Positions 1-8,241 of a DNA stretch of 64,000 nucleotides are shown piece by piece; position 1 is the stretch's first letter; every line of letters starts with the position of its first letter. A program made the translations under genes and the position numbers. The stretch is from Bittarella massiliensis (ex Durand et al. 2017) (lineage in GTDB: Bacteria; Bacillota; Clostridia; Oscillospirales; Ruminococcaceae). Below the pieces are notes generated by a model. That model was not told the origin of the DNA, searched no databases, and saw only the letters and a list, made by a program, of their open reading frames with translations. The stretch covers positions 372,001-436,000 of the forward strand of contig NZ_LN908975.1 of the NCBI RefSeq assembly GCF_001486165.1. The letters run 5' to 3'.

Positions 1-613
1 CACAGAGGCAGGCAAAGTCGTCCGGCGTTTTGTCGGGGTCGTAGAGGAGGGTGATGTTGGGGGTGGAGTCCTGCAGCTCCCGCTCCGCCTCCAGAATGAG
101 CCGGCCGGCGGTGGTGGCCTCGGGGCCCAGGTCGCCGTGGCAGAAGGAGTCGGAGATGGTGCGGTCGATAAAGCGCATGAAGTCCTTGATCAGGACCTTG
201 GCCTCCGCCTCATCCTCGATGAAGGGGTCCAGCAGGCGGTCCAGCTTGCCGATGAAGACGGGGAAGTGGGTGGTGGAGGGAACGTGGTGATAGAAGATCT
301 CCAGGGTGTTGATGGCCTCCCGCAGGTTGGTAGGGGGATCGAGGCGGAGGAACTGACAGCCCTCTCTCATCAGCTTGTCGTAGTCGGGGAGGATGTAGCG
401 GGGGACGTAGGGGACAAAGCCCTCCCCCATGGCGCTCATCTCGTTCAGTTCGTCCTGCAGCTCCAAAAAGCCCTCCGGCATGGGAAAGCCCTCGGTGTAG
501 CTCTCGGCCAGGCGGGAGAGCTGCATCATGGCCTGCTCATGGGTCAGGTGGGGGTCGCTGACCACCCGCAGAACGGCCTCTTGAAACTGTCTGTACTTGG
601 CGTTTTCTTCCAC
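1..613 (-). CDS. yjjI: YjjI-family glycine radical enzyme, N-terminal part (runs off the window)
   Basis: About 204 residues of an incomplete protein whose 3' end lies outside the window. The start is a GTG at 613 preceded by AAGGAGG with 7 nt spacing. The translation contains a segment like PRYILPDYDKLMREGCQFL near residue 70, which resembles the conserved N-terminal region of YjjI, a putative glycine radical enzyme of unknown substrate. The glycyl-radical motif would be C-terminal and is not visible here, so the family call rests on N-terminal similarity from memory. The gene diverges from a Crp/Fnr-like regulator and has a GACA-NN-TGTC dyad 33 bp upstream of a TACAAT -10 element, suggesting activation under the anaerobic conditions such enzymes need. 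A pyruvate-formate-lyase-like enzyme of another subgroup is the alternative. Confidence 0.68.
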   Translation of the reverse strand, partial: MEENAKYRQFQEAVLRVVSDPHLTHEQAMMQLSRLAESYTEGFPMPEGFLELQDELNEMSAMGEGFVPYVPRYILPDYDKLMREGCQFLRLDPPTNLREAINTLEIFYHHVPSTTHFPVFIGKLDRLLDPFIEDEAEAKVLIKDFMRFIDRTISDSFCHGDLGPEATTAGRLILEAERELQDSTPNITLLYDPDKTPDDFACLC

Positions 614-688
614 GGCGATATCCTCCTTATGGCGGGGGCGGCCCGATCCGGCGGGAAAGGCGCCCCTTCGCAGTTTGTCTATGGCCTT

Positions 689-730
689 ATTGTAGCGCCG
701 GGTGTATACTAAAAACAATGACAGTTGTCA
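689..730 (-). promoter_or_regulatory. Class II Crp/Fnr-type promoter of the yjjI-like gene
   Basis: The inverted repeat TGACAGTTGTCA occupies 719-730. On the minus strand a -10 hexamer TACAAT lies at 694-689, with its centre 33 bp from the dyad centre and no good -35. This fits an activator bound at about -41.5. On the plus strand a TATACT at 705-710 would place the same dyad just downstream of the regulator gene's start point, so one site could activate yjjI and repress the regulator. Confidence 0.6.
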
Positions 731-754
731 CTGTTTGGGGGAGGTTTTGCAGAG

Positions 755-1477
755 ATGACCCTGGGGTACAGCGAAGGGGAGAAGAGGAAGGTCGCCGCCA
801 TTGTAGCGGGGGGGATGGGGCTCCAGCACACAGACGGGTCGGTCCGGCGGGAGCTGTCGCCGCTCTGCGAACAGACCGCCTTTTTGAGGCGGGCCAGGAA
901 GGGGGAGGTGCTGCTGCTGAATGGCGACCCGGCAGACCGGGTGGTGCTCTTTCTCTGCGGGCAGTGTGCAGTCAGCCGGTACAGCGCGGAGGGGGACAAC
1001 ATCTCCTACGCAGTCCATGAAGAGGCCATCCTGCTGGGGTTGTTGGAGTACCTGGGGGGACAGCCGGCGGTGCTGGCCACCGTATCGGCATTGGACGAAT
1101 GCTGGTACCTCACCTTTCCGGGGGAGCTGTTTTTGGAGGCGGTGCTGTCTGACCGGGAGCTGACGCTGAAGATCCTTCGCTTTTTGGCCTCCTTCGCCGG
1201 GGGCAGCATCGATCGGGTCAACGAACTGGCCCAGTACACCAACCGGGAGAATGTGCTGCTCTGCCTCTACCGGTACAGCCGGGGACAACCCCTCCCCTTT
1301 GTGTTTCAAAAGAGCAAACGGGCTTTGGCGGAGGAGTTGGCAATGAACCTGCGCACCCTCTACCGGCAGCTCGACGCGATAGAGGGGGAAGGACTCATCC
1401 AGCGGGTGGGGGGAAAGATATGGATCGGGGAGCGGGAGAGCAGGCGGCTGGAGGAAGCGGCGTCTAGATTGCTGTAA
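755..1477 (+). CDS. Crp/Fnr family transcriptional regulator (1 of 3)
   Basis: 240 residues, the usual size for the family. The start ATG at 755 has GGGAGG 8-9 nt upstream; an in-frame TTG further up has no such site. Residues about 25-130 form a cyclic-nucleotide-binding-like beta roll. Residues about 180-225 form the winged helix, with a recognition helix reading NLRTLYRQL. Aligned by eye to E. coli CRP, Arg185 is kept and Glu181 is replaced by Arg, as in the two other regulators of this window. There is no N-terminal cysteine cluster, so an FNR-type iron-sulfur sensor is unlikely. It is divergent from the yjjI-like gene and shares a GACA-NN-TGTC site with it, so that gene is the probable target. 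The effector is unknown. Confidence 0.85.
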   Translation: MTLGYSEGEKRKVAAIVAGGMGLQHTDGSVRRELSPLCEQTAFLRRARKGEVLLLNGDPADRVVLFLCGQCAVSRYSAEGDNISYAVHEEAILLGLLEYLGGQPAVLATVSALDECWYLTFPGELFLEAVLSDRELTLKILRFLASFAGGSIDRVNELAQYTNRENVLLCLYRYSRGQPLPFVFQKSKRALAEELAMNLRTLYRQLDAIEGEGLIQRVGGKIWIGERESRRLEEAASRLL

Positions 1478-1676
1478 TGTAGCGGCGGAGGGAGCAGGTT
1501 GTTTTTTCGGATGCTGGCGGCTTACCTGATGAAATGCCCTTTTCCCTTGCATTCTTCCAGAAATTTGGATACACTGAAATAGAGCGCCGGCAGGGATGCG
1601 ATGCGGGCGCCGTCGAGAAAAAACATATAGTATTTCTGATTATATAATATACGAATTGTTATAGGAGGGCGAGGGC

Positions 1677-2600
1677 ATGAGTGAGACCACCAAGACCGAT
1701 ATTGTCATCATTGGCGCCGGCGCTGCGGGGATGACCGCCGCCGTCTACGCCGCGCGGGGAGGCAACAGCGCCATTGTGCTGGAACAGAATGTCCACGGCG
1801 GGCAGATCGTCAACACCGGCGAGGTGGAGAACTACCCCGCCATCCTCAGCATCTCCGGGGTGGAGTTTGCCGGCAACCTCTACGAGCAGGCCACCTCCCA
1901 CGGGGCGGACATCCGCTACGAAAAGGTCACCGGCTTTGATTTTTCCGGCCCGGTGAAGGTGGTGGAGACCGACGAGGGCCGCTACGAGTGCAAGGCGGTC
2001 ATCCTGGCCAACGGGGTGGTCAAGCGCAAGCTCGGGGTGCCCGGGGAGGAGAGGTTCCAGGGCCGGGGCGTATCCTACTGCGCCACCTGTGACGGTGGCT
2101 TCTTCCGCGGCAAAAAGACGGCAGTGGTTGGCGGGGGGAACACCGCGCTGGAAGATGCCCTCTTCCTGGCCAACCTCTGCGAGGAGGTGACCCTCATCCA
2201 CCGGCGGGATGAGTTCCGGGGCGACGCCCACAACGTCAAGGCGGTGCTGGCGCGGGAGAACATCCGCATCCTTTACGACACCGTCCCCCTGGAGGTGCTC
2301 GGCGACCAGCAGGTCACCGGCCTCAAGGTGCAGAACAAAAAGACGGGCGAAGAGAGCGAACTGGCGGTGGACGGGGTCTTTGTGGCGGTGGGCCAGATCC
2401 CGCAAAACGAGCTCTTTCGCGGGGCGGTCGAGATGGACGAGAGCGGCTTTGTCGCCGCCGGCGAGGACACCAAGACCAACATCCCCGGCGTCTTTGCCGC
2501 GGGGGACACCCGCCAGAAGCTGGTGCGGCAGCTGGTGACAGCGGCGGCCGACGGCGCGGTGGCGGCTGTCATGGCCGGCAGTTATATCTTCTCTCTCTAG
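1677..2600 (+). CDS. trxB: Thioredoxin reductase
   Basis: 307 residues, typical length for a low-molecular-weight thioredoxin reductase. It transfers electrons from NAD(P)H through FAD to thioredoxin or a related protein in the cytoplasm. Visible motifs are the FAD GxGxxG (GAGAAG, about residue 13), the redox-active CATC at about residues 135-138, the second dinucleotide motif GGGNTA near 155, and the C-terminal FAD motif containing AAGD. The ATG is preceded by AGGAGG; a TATAAT at 1643-1648 is a likely -10. It stands alone between a regulator and a glycosidase and ends at a strong terminator. No thioredoxin gene is adjacent, so the physiological partner is open. Confidence 0.95.
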   Translation: MSETTKTDIVIIGAGAAGMTAAVYAARGGNSAIVLEQNVHGGQIVNTGEVENYPAILSISGVEFAGNLYEQATSHGADIRYEKVTGFDFSGPVKVVETDEGRYECKAVILANGVVKRKLGVPGEERFQGRGVSYCATCDGGFFRGKKTAVVGGGNTALEDALFLANLCEEVTLIHRRDEFRGDAHNVKAVLARENIRILYDTVPLEVLGDQQVTGLKVQNKKTGEESELAVDGVFVAVGQIPQNELFRGAVEMDESGFVAAGEDTKTNIPGVFAAGDTRQKLVRQLVTAAADGAVAAVMAGSYIFSL

Positions 2601-2626
2601 CTCATAGAATCAATACTGGGACAAGC

Positions 2627-2665
2627 GGGCTGCCCGGTCCCCTGGGGACTGGGCGGCCCCTTTCT
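2627..2665 (+). terminator. Intrinsic terminator after trxB
   Basis: A GC-rich stem of about 16 bp (left arm from 2627, right arm ending 2660) with a very short loop, followed by TTTCT. It closes the trxB transcript. Confidence 0.75.
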
Positions 2666-2694
2666 ATTCCGCAGAGAGAAAGGGGTGGCAAGCG

Positions 2695-4011
2695 GTGGTG
2701 AGACCTCCTTATCGCCGGCCGTACCGGGATGGCCGGAGCAGAAAGGTGGGTGGTGGCGGCACCCGCTTTTTGGCGGTGTTGCTGGCCGCTGCCCTGATGA
2801 CGGGCGCCTTTTGGCTGCTGCCTCGCCTCTCGGGCAGGGGGGAGGGGGGACCGTCCTCTGCCGCCCCCTCTGTCTCCGGCGGCAGCGGCGGCTTGAGCGC
2901 CCTGGAGGGCAGCGAGGCTCCGGACGGCGAGTACCGGGCCGTCTGGTTTTCCTACCTGGACCTGGCAGACATCCTCACCGGAAAGGGCGAAACGGAATTT
3001 ACTAAAAGTATAAATGACGAGTTTCAAAACTGTACGGAGATGGGGCTCAACACCGTCATTGTCCAGGTGCGGCCCTACAGCGACGCACTCTACCCCTCCA
3101 AGCTGTTCCCCTATTCCAAGTACGCGGCGGGGAAGCAGGGGCAGGATCCGGGGTTTGACCCGCTCAAGATCATGGTGGAGGCGGCCCACCAGAAGGGGCT
3201 GAAGATCGAGGCCTGGATCAACCCCTACCGCATCAGTTCGGCGGCCGACTCGGCCCCCTGCGCCGAGAACCCCGGCGCCAAGTGGTTTGCCGACAGCGCC
3301 ACCAAGGGCGACTGGGTGGTGCAGGTGGGCGAGGGGCTCTACTACAACCCGGCCATCCCCCAGGTGCAGGACCTGATCGTCTCCGGCGTGGAGGAGATCT
3401 TGCAGAACTACGCCGTTGACGGCATCCACTTTGACGACTACTTCTACCCCTCCGGCGCCGACGACAGCTTTGACGCGGCGGCCTACCGGCGCTACCAGGA
3501 CGGGGGCGGCCAGCTCTCCCTGGGCGATTTTCGCCGTGCCAATGTGGACGCGCTGGTGCAGCGGGTCTATCGGGCGGTGAAGGCCAAAAACCCTGCCCTG
3601 GTCTTCGGCATCAGCCCCCAGGGAAACGTGGACAACTGCTACCGCTCCATGTATGCCGACGTGAAGAAGTGGGCCTCGCAGCCGGGGTATGTGGACTACA
3701 TAGCCCCCCAGATCTACTGGGGGTACAGCCACCCCCAGGCATCGGCCCGCTATGATGTGAAAATCAGCGAGTGGAACAGCTACTGCAAAGAGCCGTCGGT
3801 CAAACTCTACATCGGGCTGGCGGCCTACCGAATGGGCGACGAGGCCACCGGCTTCTCCCAAAACGGCGACGACATGGTGCGGATGGTGGCCGACGCCCGC
3901 AAAAAATCGGCCTATCGGGGGTTCATCCTCTTTCGCTATCAAAACCTGACGGACGGCGGTGAAGTCGCGCAAAAAGAGGTGGGCAACCTGAAGGCCCTGT
4001 TGAAAAAATAG
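2695..4011 (+). CDS. Secreted GHL10-type glycoside hydrolase (DUF187 / YngK-like)
   Basis: 438 residues starting at a GTG at 2695, with a second GTG directly after it and AAAGGGG upstream. An arginine-rich N-terminus precedes one hydrophobic segment (about residues 25-42), then a low-complexity Gly/Ser linker, so the protein is exported or membrane anchored. The catalytic domain starts near residue 80 with EYRAVWFSYLDL and contains NTVIVQVRPYSDALYPS and IEAWINPYRIS, hallmarks of the GHL10/DUF187 TIM-barrel family related to GH10. Members of that family are found in cell-surface polysaccharide or peptidoglycan contexts. The substrate cannot be told from sequence. It is monocistronic, between two terminators. 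Confidence 0.85.
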   Translation: MVRPPYRRPYRDGRSRKVGGGGTRFLAVLLAAALMTGAFWLLPRLSGRGEGGPSSAAPSVSGGSGGLSALEGSEAPDGEYRAVWFSYLDLADILTGKGETEFTKSINDEFQNCTEMGLNTVIVQVRPYSDALYPSKLFPYSKYAAGKQGQDPGFDPLKIMVEAAHQKGLKIEAWINPYRISSAADSAPCAENPGAKWFADSATKGDWVVQVGEGLYYNPAIPQVQDLIVSGVEEILQNYAVDGIHFDDYFYPSGADDSFDAAAYRRYQDGGGQLSLGDFRRANVDALVQRVYRAVKAKNPALVFGISPQGNVDNCYRSMYADVKKWASQPGYVDYIAPQIYWGYSHPQASARYDVKISEWNSYCKEPSVKLYIGLAAYRMGDEATGFSQNGDDMVRMVADARKKSAYRGFILFRYQNLTDGGEVAQKEVGNLKALLKK

Positions 4012-4022
4012 AGGGCGCTTTT

Positions 4023-4049
4023 GGCGGGGACGGGGCCCCCGCCTTTTTT
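4023..4049 (+). terminator. Intrinsic terminator after the glycosidase
   Basis: A GGCGGGG / CCCCGCC stem followed by seven T residues, immediately downstream of the stop codon at 4011. Confidence 0.75.
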
Positions 4050-4180
4050 ATGGGGCGGAAAGGGGAAGCTTTTCCGCCGGGGGCGGTAGGCAACGGGGCC
4101 CGGCCGTGCTATACTGGAAAAAACAGCCCGGCAGCAGGTGCTTTTGCCGGGCGAGTCTGCAAAAAACGGGGGAATTTGTC

Positions 4181-5515
4181 GTGGCCAATCTACTGCTGAA
4201 AAACGCCCTGATCCTCACCATGGACCAGGCGCTGACGACGGTGCAGAGGGGATACCTGCAGATCCGCGGCGACCGCATCGCCGCCCTGGGCGAGGGGGAA
4301 CCGCCCTTTTCCGAAGAGGGGTATCAGGTGCTGGACTGCAGCGGAAAGATCGTCATCCCGGGGATGATCAACACCCACAACCACCTGCCCATGATCCTCT
4401 TTCGCAGCCTGGGCGACGACGTGGCCGACCGGCTCAAGCGCTACCTCTTCCCGCTGGAAAACGAGTCGCTGGACGCCCCCATGGTCCGCGCCGGGGCCGA
4501 CTACGCCTTTGCCGAACTGCTCTTCGGCGGGGTGACCACCTGCTACGACGCCTACTACTTTGAGGACGAGGTGGCCCAGGCGGCCGAGGCCTGCGGCATC
4601 CGCGCGGTGCTGGCCGAGACCATTTTAGAGGGGCCCAGCCCCAGCGCCAAGGAGCCCTATGGCGAGTGGGCGTACACCAAGTGGTTTGTGGAGAAGTGGA
4701 AGGGCCACCCCCGCATCACCCCTTCGGTCAACTGCCACGCCCCCTATTCCAACGACACCGAGCACCTGGTGGCCGCCCACGACCTGGCCCGGCGGGAGGG
4801 GCTGCTGATGAGCATGCACGTGGCGGAGATGGCCTACGAGCACACCGGCTGTGTCGAGCGCTACGGCCTGAGCCCGGTGGCCTACCTGGATTCCATCGGC
4901 ATCCTAGACGAGCACTTCCTGGCCGCCCACTCCATCCTGATGGACGAGGCCGACCTGGATATCTACCAGCGCCGGGGGGTCAAGGTCTCCTACAACGCCG
5001 GCTCCAACGCCAAATCCGCCAAGGGGGTGGCCAAGATCCGGCAGATGCTGGACCGGGGCATCCCCGTCTCCCTGGGGACCGACGGGGCCATGAGCGGCAA
5101 CACCATCGACATTGTGACCCAGCTCTCCCTGGTGGGGAAGATCCAAAAGCTCTTTAACGGCGACCGCACCCTCTTCCCCGCGCGGGAGATCTTGCAGCTG
5201 GCCACCATCGGCGGGGCCCGCGCCCTGGGGATGGAGGGGGAGATCGGCTCCCTCGAGGTGGGGAAGAAGGCGGACATCGCCATCTTCGAGACCGACAGCG
5301 TCAACATGAGCCCGCTCTACGACCCCTACTCGGTCATTGTTTACAGCGCCAACCCGGGCAATGTGGAGAGCACCATCGTCGACGGCGAGCTGGTGATGCA
5401 CCGCCGCCAACTGCGCAGCATGGACTTTGGCGCCGTCAAGGCCCGGCTGCTGGCCTACCAGGAGCAGATCCGGCAGACGGCGGCAGAGCTGGACCGGGCG
5501 CTGGCAGAGGGATGA
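4181..5515 (+). CDS. Amidohydrolase (MtaD/SsnA/TrzN-like deaminase or hydrolase)
   Basis: 444 residues from a GTG at 4181, preceded by a GGGGGAA site and by a TATACT -10 at 4110-4115; upstream in-frame codons lack a ribosome site. It is a metal-dependent TIM-barrel amidohydrolase: the HxH metal pair is in INTHNHLPMI (about residue 65), further ligands are in MHVAEMAYEH and AAHSI, and the catalytic Asp is in LGTDGAMSG. The closing beta-domain motif is GSLEVGKKADI. Relatives deaminate 5'-methylthioadenosine, S-adenosylhomocysteine, guanine or chlorinated triazines, so the exact substrate is uncertain. The gene is followed within 35 bp by a flavodoxin-like protein in the same transcript. Confidence 0.85.
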   Translation: MANLLLKNALILTMDQALTTVQRGYLQIRGDRIAALGEGEPPFSEEGYQVLDCSGKIVIPGMINTHNHLPMILFRSLGDDVADRLKRYLFPLENESLDAPMVRAGADYAFAELLFGGVTTCYDAYYFEDEVAQAAEACGIRAVLAETILEGPSPSAKEPYGEWAYTKWFVEKWKGHPRITPSVNCHAPYSNDTEHLVAAHDLARREGLLMSMHVAEMAYEHTGCVERYGLSPVAYLDSIGILDEHFLAAHSILMDEADLDIYQRRGVKVSYNAGSNAKSAKGVAKIRQMLDRGIPVSLGTDGAMSGNTIDIVTQLSLVGKIQKLFNGDRTLFPAREILQLATIGGARALGMEGEIGSLEVGKKADIAIFETDSVNMSPLYDPYSVIVYSANPGNVESTIVDGELVMHRRQLRSMDFGAVKARLLAYQEQIRQTAAELDRALAEG

Positions 5516-5547
5516 CGGCGTTGACGGGGAAAGAGGGGGAAGAGAAG

Positions 5548-6123
5548 ATGAAACGAGTTTTGGTCGTCGTCGGCGGTGGCCGGCCCGGCGGGAACACCGC
5601 CCAGCTGGTGGACGCCTTCGTGCGGGGGGCCCGGGAGGCCGGGTGCCAGGTGGAGCGGGTCTCCCTGCTGCAAACCGAGGTGAAGGGCTGCCTCGGCTGC
5701 AACGCCTGCCGCCGCGGCCGCCCCTGCGTGATGCGGGACGGGTTTGCCGACCTGGTCCCCAAAATAGAGGGGGCCGACCTGATCGTCTTTGCCTCGCCCC
5801 TCTATTTTTGGACCCTCTCCTCCCGCATCAAGGCCTTGATCGAGCGGTTTTACTCCCTTGCGCAGGCCGACGAAAACCCGCCCCTGGGCCGGTACGAGCG
5901 GTACCCGGACAAGGAGTGCGCCCTGCTGATGACGGCGGCGGATGACCTTTTCTGGACCTTTGAGCAGGCGGTGTCCTACTACCGCTTTGCCCTGGTCAAC
6001 TACATCGGCTTTCGCGACCGGGGGATGGTGCTGGCGGGCGGGTGCGGCCCCACCGAAGGGGCGCCGCAGATCGCGCAGACCGGCCACCTGGAAGAGGCCT
6101 ATGCCTTTGGCAGGTCGCTCTGA
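5548..6123 (+). CDS. Flavodoxin-fold NAD(P)H-dependent oxidoreductase
   Basis: 191 residues from ATG 5548, chosen because GGGGGAAGAG sits at good spacing. An earlier ATG at 5512 overlaps the upstream stop but lacks a clear site. The start VLVVVGGGRPGGNTAQL is the FMN phosphate-binding loop of the WrbA/flavodoxin-like reductases. A C-x-x-C-x-x-C region (CLGCNACRRGRPC, about residues 50-62) is typical of the iron-sulfur flavoprotein-like subgroup, and FASPLYFW is the flavin-contacting loop. It is probably a cytoplasmic FMN-dependent reductase coupled to the upstream amidohydrolase. The cysteine spacing is not the full 4Fe-4S set of known iron-sulfur flavoproteins. Confidence 0.8.
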   Translation: MKRVLVVVGGGRPGGNTAQLVDAFVRGAREAGCQVERVSLLQTEVKGCLGCNACRRGRPCVMRDGFADLVPKIEGADLIVFASPLYFWTLSSRIKALIERFYSLAQADENPPLGRYERYPDKECALLMTAADDLFWTFEQAVSYYRFALVNYIGFRDRGMVLAGGCGPTEGAPQIAQTGHLEEAYAFGRSL

Positions 6124-6175
6124 CCGGGGAGGGCGAAGGGCAAAGGGAAAAGGGAAAAGGCCGAAAAAATAGAAA

Positions 6176-6206
6176 GGGGAGCGCTTTGGAAGCGCTCCCT
6201 TTTTTG
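6176..6206 (+). terminator. Intrinsic terminator
   Basis: Stem GGAGCGCTT / AAGCGCTCC with a 2-nt loop and a run of six T, ending the amidohydrolase-flavodoxin transcript. Confidence 0.85.
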
Positions 6207-6223
6207 ACGGATCTGACCGGCGG

Positions 6224-6343
6224 CTATTTTCTCTTTCGGTAGAAGAGAAAGGAGATCACACTCAACAGGGCGATGAGAACAGCCGCCAGGCCGATAAAGC
6301 CCAGGACCGACAGGGCGGAGACAGAGCGGGCGGCAAGTACCAT
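6224..6343 (-). CDS. Small single-pass membrane protein, 39 aa
   Basis: A 39-residue reading frame from ATG 6343 with an excellent GAGGAGGG site 5-6 nt upstream. It is one hydrophobic helix (about residues 10-33) flanked by an N-terminal Arg and a C-terminal YRKRK tail, so the C-terminus should face the cytoplasm. No family is recognised. The strong ribosome site and membrane-protein composition are the only evidence that it is expressed. It lies between two terminators and so looks like an independent unit. Confidence 0.55.
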   Translation of the reverse strand: MVLAARSVSALSVLGFIGLAAVLIALLSVISFLFYRKRK

Positions 6344-6516
6344 AAAAATCCCTCCTCTACGGCGCTGGCCCAAACATGGGCGAAGTCTTCTGTTCACCCC
6401 TATCATACCCGGGCCGGGGGCGGCCGACAAGGGGGGGAGGGCAATCGTTAGAGGGGCGCAAAACAAACTTCATCACTTCGTCATTTTCGGAGAAAAAACA
6501 GCCGGTTTCCGACAGA

Positions 6517-6549
6517 CAGAAAAGCCCCCGCTCACGAGAGAGCGGGGGC
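6517..6549 (-). terminator. Intrinsic terminator for the 50-aa protein gene
   Basis: A ten-pair stem GCCCCCGCTC / GAGCGGGGGC at 6524-6549, followed on the minus strand by TTTTCTGTCT. Confidence 0.75.
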
Positions 6550-6573
6550 CGGTTGCCTGTTTGCAGAGGGCGT

Positions 6574-6726
6574 TCAGACGGTTTCGGGCTCGTCCTCCCC
6601 GTCCAGATCCAGTTTGACGTAGTGGCGGTACAGGTCGCGGTAGCTGTCGTTTTCCCGGTCGTTGATCAGGCCGATGGCGACAGCCGCCAGGGCGATGACG
6701 ATGAGCAGTTTCAGCAGGCCTTTCAC
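6574..6726 (-). CDS. Small membrane-anchored protein, 50 aa
   Basis: A GTG at 6726 with GGGAGG 8 nt upstream begins a 50-codon frame. The N-terminus VKGLLKLLIVIALAAVAIGL is a single membrane segment and the rest is a charged, acidic tail ending in Glu-Pro-Glu-Thr-Val. A terminator follows directly, so the frame is bracketed by sensible signals. There is no recognised family. It is the second small membrane protein in 500 bp, both on the minus strand, which may reflect a shared envelope role, but nothing in sequence proves this. Confidence 0.55.
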   Translation of the reverse strand: MKGLLKLLIVIALAAVAIGLINDRENDSYRDLYRHYVKLDLDGEDEPETV

Positions 6727-6804
6727 AGGTATGTCCTCCCTTTTGGCCCGGGGCGGCAGAGCGCCCGGGGCGGTTGAGTCGCGCCGTTTGGTCCAGTATA
6801 CACC

Positions 6805-7431
6805 CTAGAGGCGCAAAAATTCAATGTCGCAGAAGCCGTCGGTGCGGTAGACCGAGGTGCTTTCCCGCTCCTCCACCGGGGAGACGGTGCCGAAATGGGC
6901 CATCTTGGGGTTTTGGCAGCAGATGTACAGGTTCCCCTTCATCACCGTGGTCTCGTCCAGCTGGTGGGCGCCGTAGAGCCGCTCGAAGAGCCGCTCGGAG
7001 AGGAGGAAGGTACACCCCCAATAGACCCCGATCTCGTTGTAGCCGCCCTGGGTGAGGGGGGTGAAGTCGGCGCAGATCTCCCGGGTCAGGTCGTCGACGA
7101 TCTCGGTCCCGTCGCAGAGGGTGGCGAGGAACCCGCCGTAGATGTCGCAGGTGACATTGATGTAGTAGCGGCTGGCCTGGGGGAAGGGGTCGAGGGAGAA
7201 GGAGGCGCAGCAGTTTTGGAAGATGTCCCCTTCGTCCCGCTGGATGGGGATCAGGTCGGGATTTTCAAAGACGGCGTGGTTGACGTAGAGGCCGGCCCCT
7301 GCAACCGCGGCCAGGCGGGTGTGCATAAAGGGCTTGAAAGAGCCCTTTTCTTGGGGAAAGTCGGTGGGATAAACGGCGGGCAGCATGTCGAAAGCCGGCA
7401 TGGAGTCCTGCAAAACGGCGGTGATCTTCAC
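6805..7431 (-). CDS. CBM9-like carbohydrate-binding domain protein
   Basis: 208 residues from a GTG at 7431 with GGGGGA upstream; codons further upstream are in a non-conserved stretch. The protein has no signal peptide. The last third contains MKGNLYICCQNPKMAHFGTV, which resembles the closing motif of CBM9-like proteins (GNFYKCGD...HF.SW.P) of the family found in Firmicutes and Bacteroidetes. The middle has YYINVTCDIYGGF, also like that fold. A TATACT -10 lies at about 7500 on the minus strand. It probably binds sugars, but in a cytoplasmic protein the ligand is unclear, and the similarity was judged by eye. Confidence 0.5.
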   Translation of the reverse strand: MKITAVLQDSMPAFDMLPAVYPTDFPQEKGSFKPFMHTRLAAVAGAGLYVNHAVFENPDLIPIQRDEGDIFQNCCASFSLDPFPQASRYYINVTCDIYGGFLATLCDGTEIVDDLTREICADFTPLTQGGYNEIGVYWGCTFLLSERLFERLYGAHQLDETTVMKGNLYICCQNPKMAHFGTVSPVEERESTSVYRTDGFCDIEFLRL

Positions 7432-7654
7432 AGGGCAAAGTCCCCCTTTGAACGATTTTGGAGCGGCGGGGGCGCCTTCCCCGCGCCGCAAATACCCTTA
7501 CAGTATAGCACAATTCCCGCCGAAAAGGGGGAGAATGCCGCGGCGGATACAAAAAAGCCGGTTGTCTTTTGGGACCCCAGCGTGGTATGATGGGGGCGGA
7601 CAGAGGGCGTTGCCCCCTGCCCCATCACAAAAAAGAGGAGAGCTGTTTTTTGAA

Positions 7655-7750
7655 GCGTTCCAACCAGTCGGAGATTGCGCCAAACCGGGAGGTTTGCGCA
7701 AACTGATCTCCGCGATCCTCCCGACAGAGCGACTCTGCTTTTAGGAGGAG
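7655..7750 (+). promoter_or_regulatory. Structured leader of the RNHCP gene, possible translational switch
   Basis: The leader can form an outer stem CGGAGAT (7669-7675) / ATCTCCG (7706-7712) around an inner hairpin GCGC-CAAACC / GGTTTG-CGC (7677-7699). The sequence CCTCCCG (7717-7723) can pair either with CGGGAGG (7686-7692) inside that hairpin or, through CCTCC, with the Shine-Dalgarno GGAGG (7744-7748). These pairings exclude each other. No known riboswitch class was recognised. Confidence 0.4.
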
Positions 7751-7755
7751 TTTCC

Positions 7756-8184
7756 ATGAATCGCGAAAACAAGAGAAAACAAAAAGATCCAGGGTATTAC
7801 CGGACCCACCGCTGCGAAGAGGTCTTTACCTGCAAGGTGTGCGGCCGCCAGGTGGTGCCCGAGGGGGCTGGCAGCGGACACCGCAACCACTGCCCCAACT
7901 GCCTGCACAGCCTGCACGTCGACGACCGGCCCGGCGACCGGGCCGCCTGCTGCGGCGGGATCATGGAGCCGGTGGGCGTCTGGGTGCGGAAGGGCGGCGA
8001 GTGGGCGGTCATCCACCGCTGCCGGCGCTGCGGACATCTCTCGTCCAACCGGGTGGCGGCCGACGACAACCCCATGAAGCTGATGTCCATCGCCCTCAAG
8101 CCCTTGGCACTACCCCCCTTCCCCCTCGAGCGGGTGGAGGAGCTCACCGCCCTGATGGGCGGCGAGGGCAGCTTAAAAGAGTAG
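7756..8184 (+). CDS. RNHCP domain protein
   Basis: 142 residues from ATG 7756 with AGGAGGAG 7 nt upstream. The protein matches the RNHCP family: CKVCGRQV, then GHRNHCPNCLHSLHVD, PGDRAA, a MEPVGVWV segment and IHRCRRCGHLSSNRVAADDN. Four CxxC-type pairs predict zinc binding, giving two small knuckles. The name comes from the conserved Arg-Asn-His-Cys-Pro string; its molecular function is not established. The gene is preceded by an unusually structured leader and by a possible TATGAT -10 near 7585, and ends at a bidirectional terminator shared with ktrB. Confidence 0.88.
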   Translation: MNRENKRKQKDPGYYRTHRCEEVFTCKVCGRQVVPEGAGSGHRNHCPNCLHSLHVDDRPGDRAACCGGIMEPVGVWVRKGGEWAVIHRCRRCGHLSSNRVAADDNPMKLMSIALKPLALPPFPLERVEELTALMGGEGSLKE

Positions 8185-8192
8185 GAACTGCA

Positions 8193-8226
8193 AAAAAAGC
8201 GGCGAGCATGCGCTCGCCGCTTTTTG
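8193..8226. terminator. Bidirectional intrinsic terminator
   Basis: A nine-pair stem GCGGCGAGC / GCTCGCCGC with loop ATGC, flanked by seven A on the left and five T on the right, so it serves the converging RNHCP and ktrB genes. Confidence 0.9.
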
Positions 8227-8241
8227 GCGTCTCTTGGCAAA

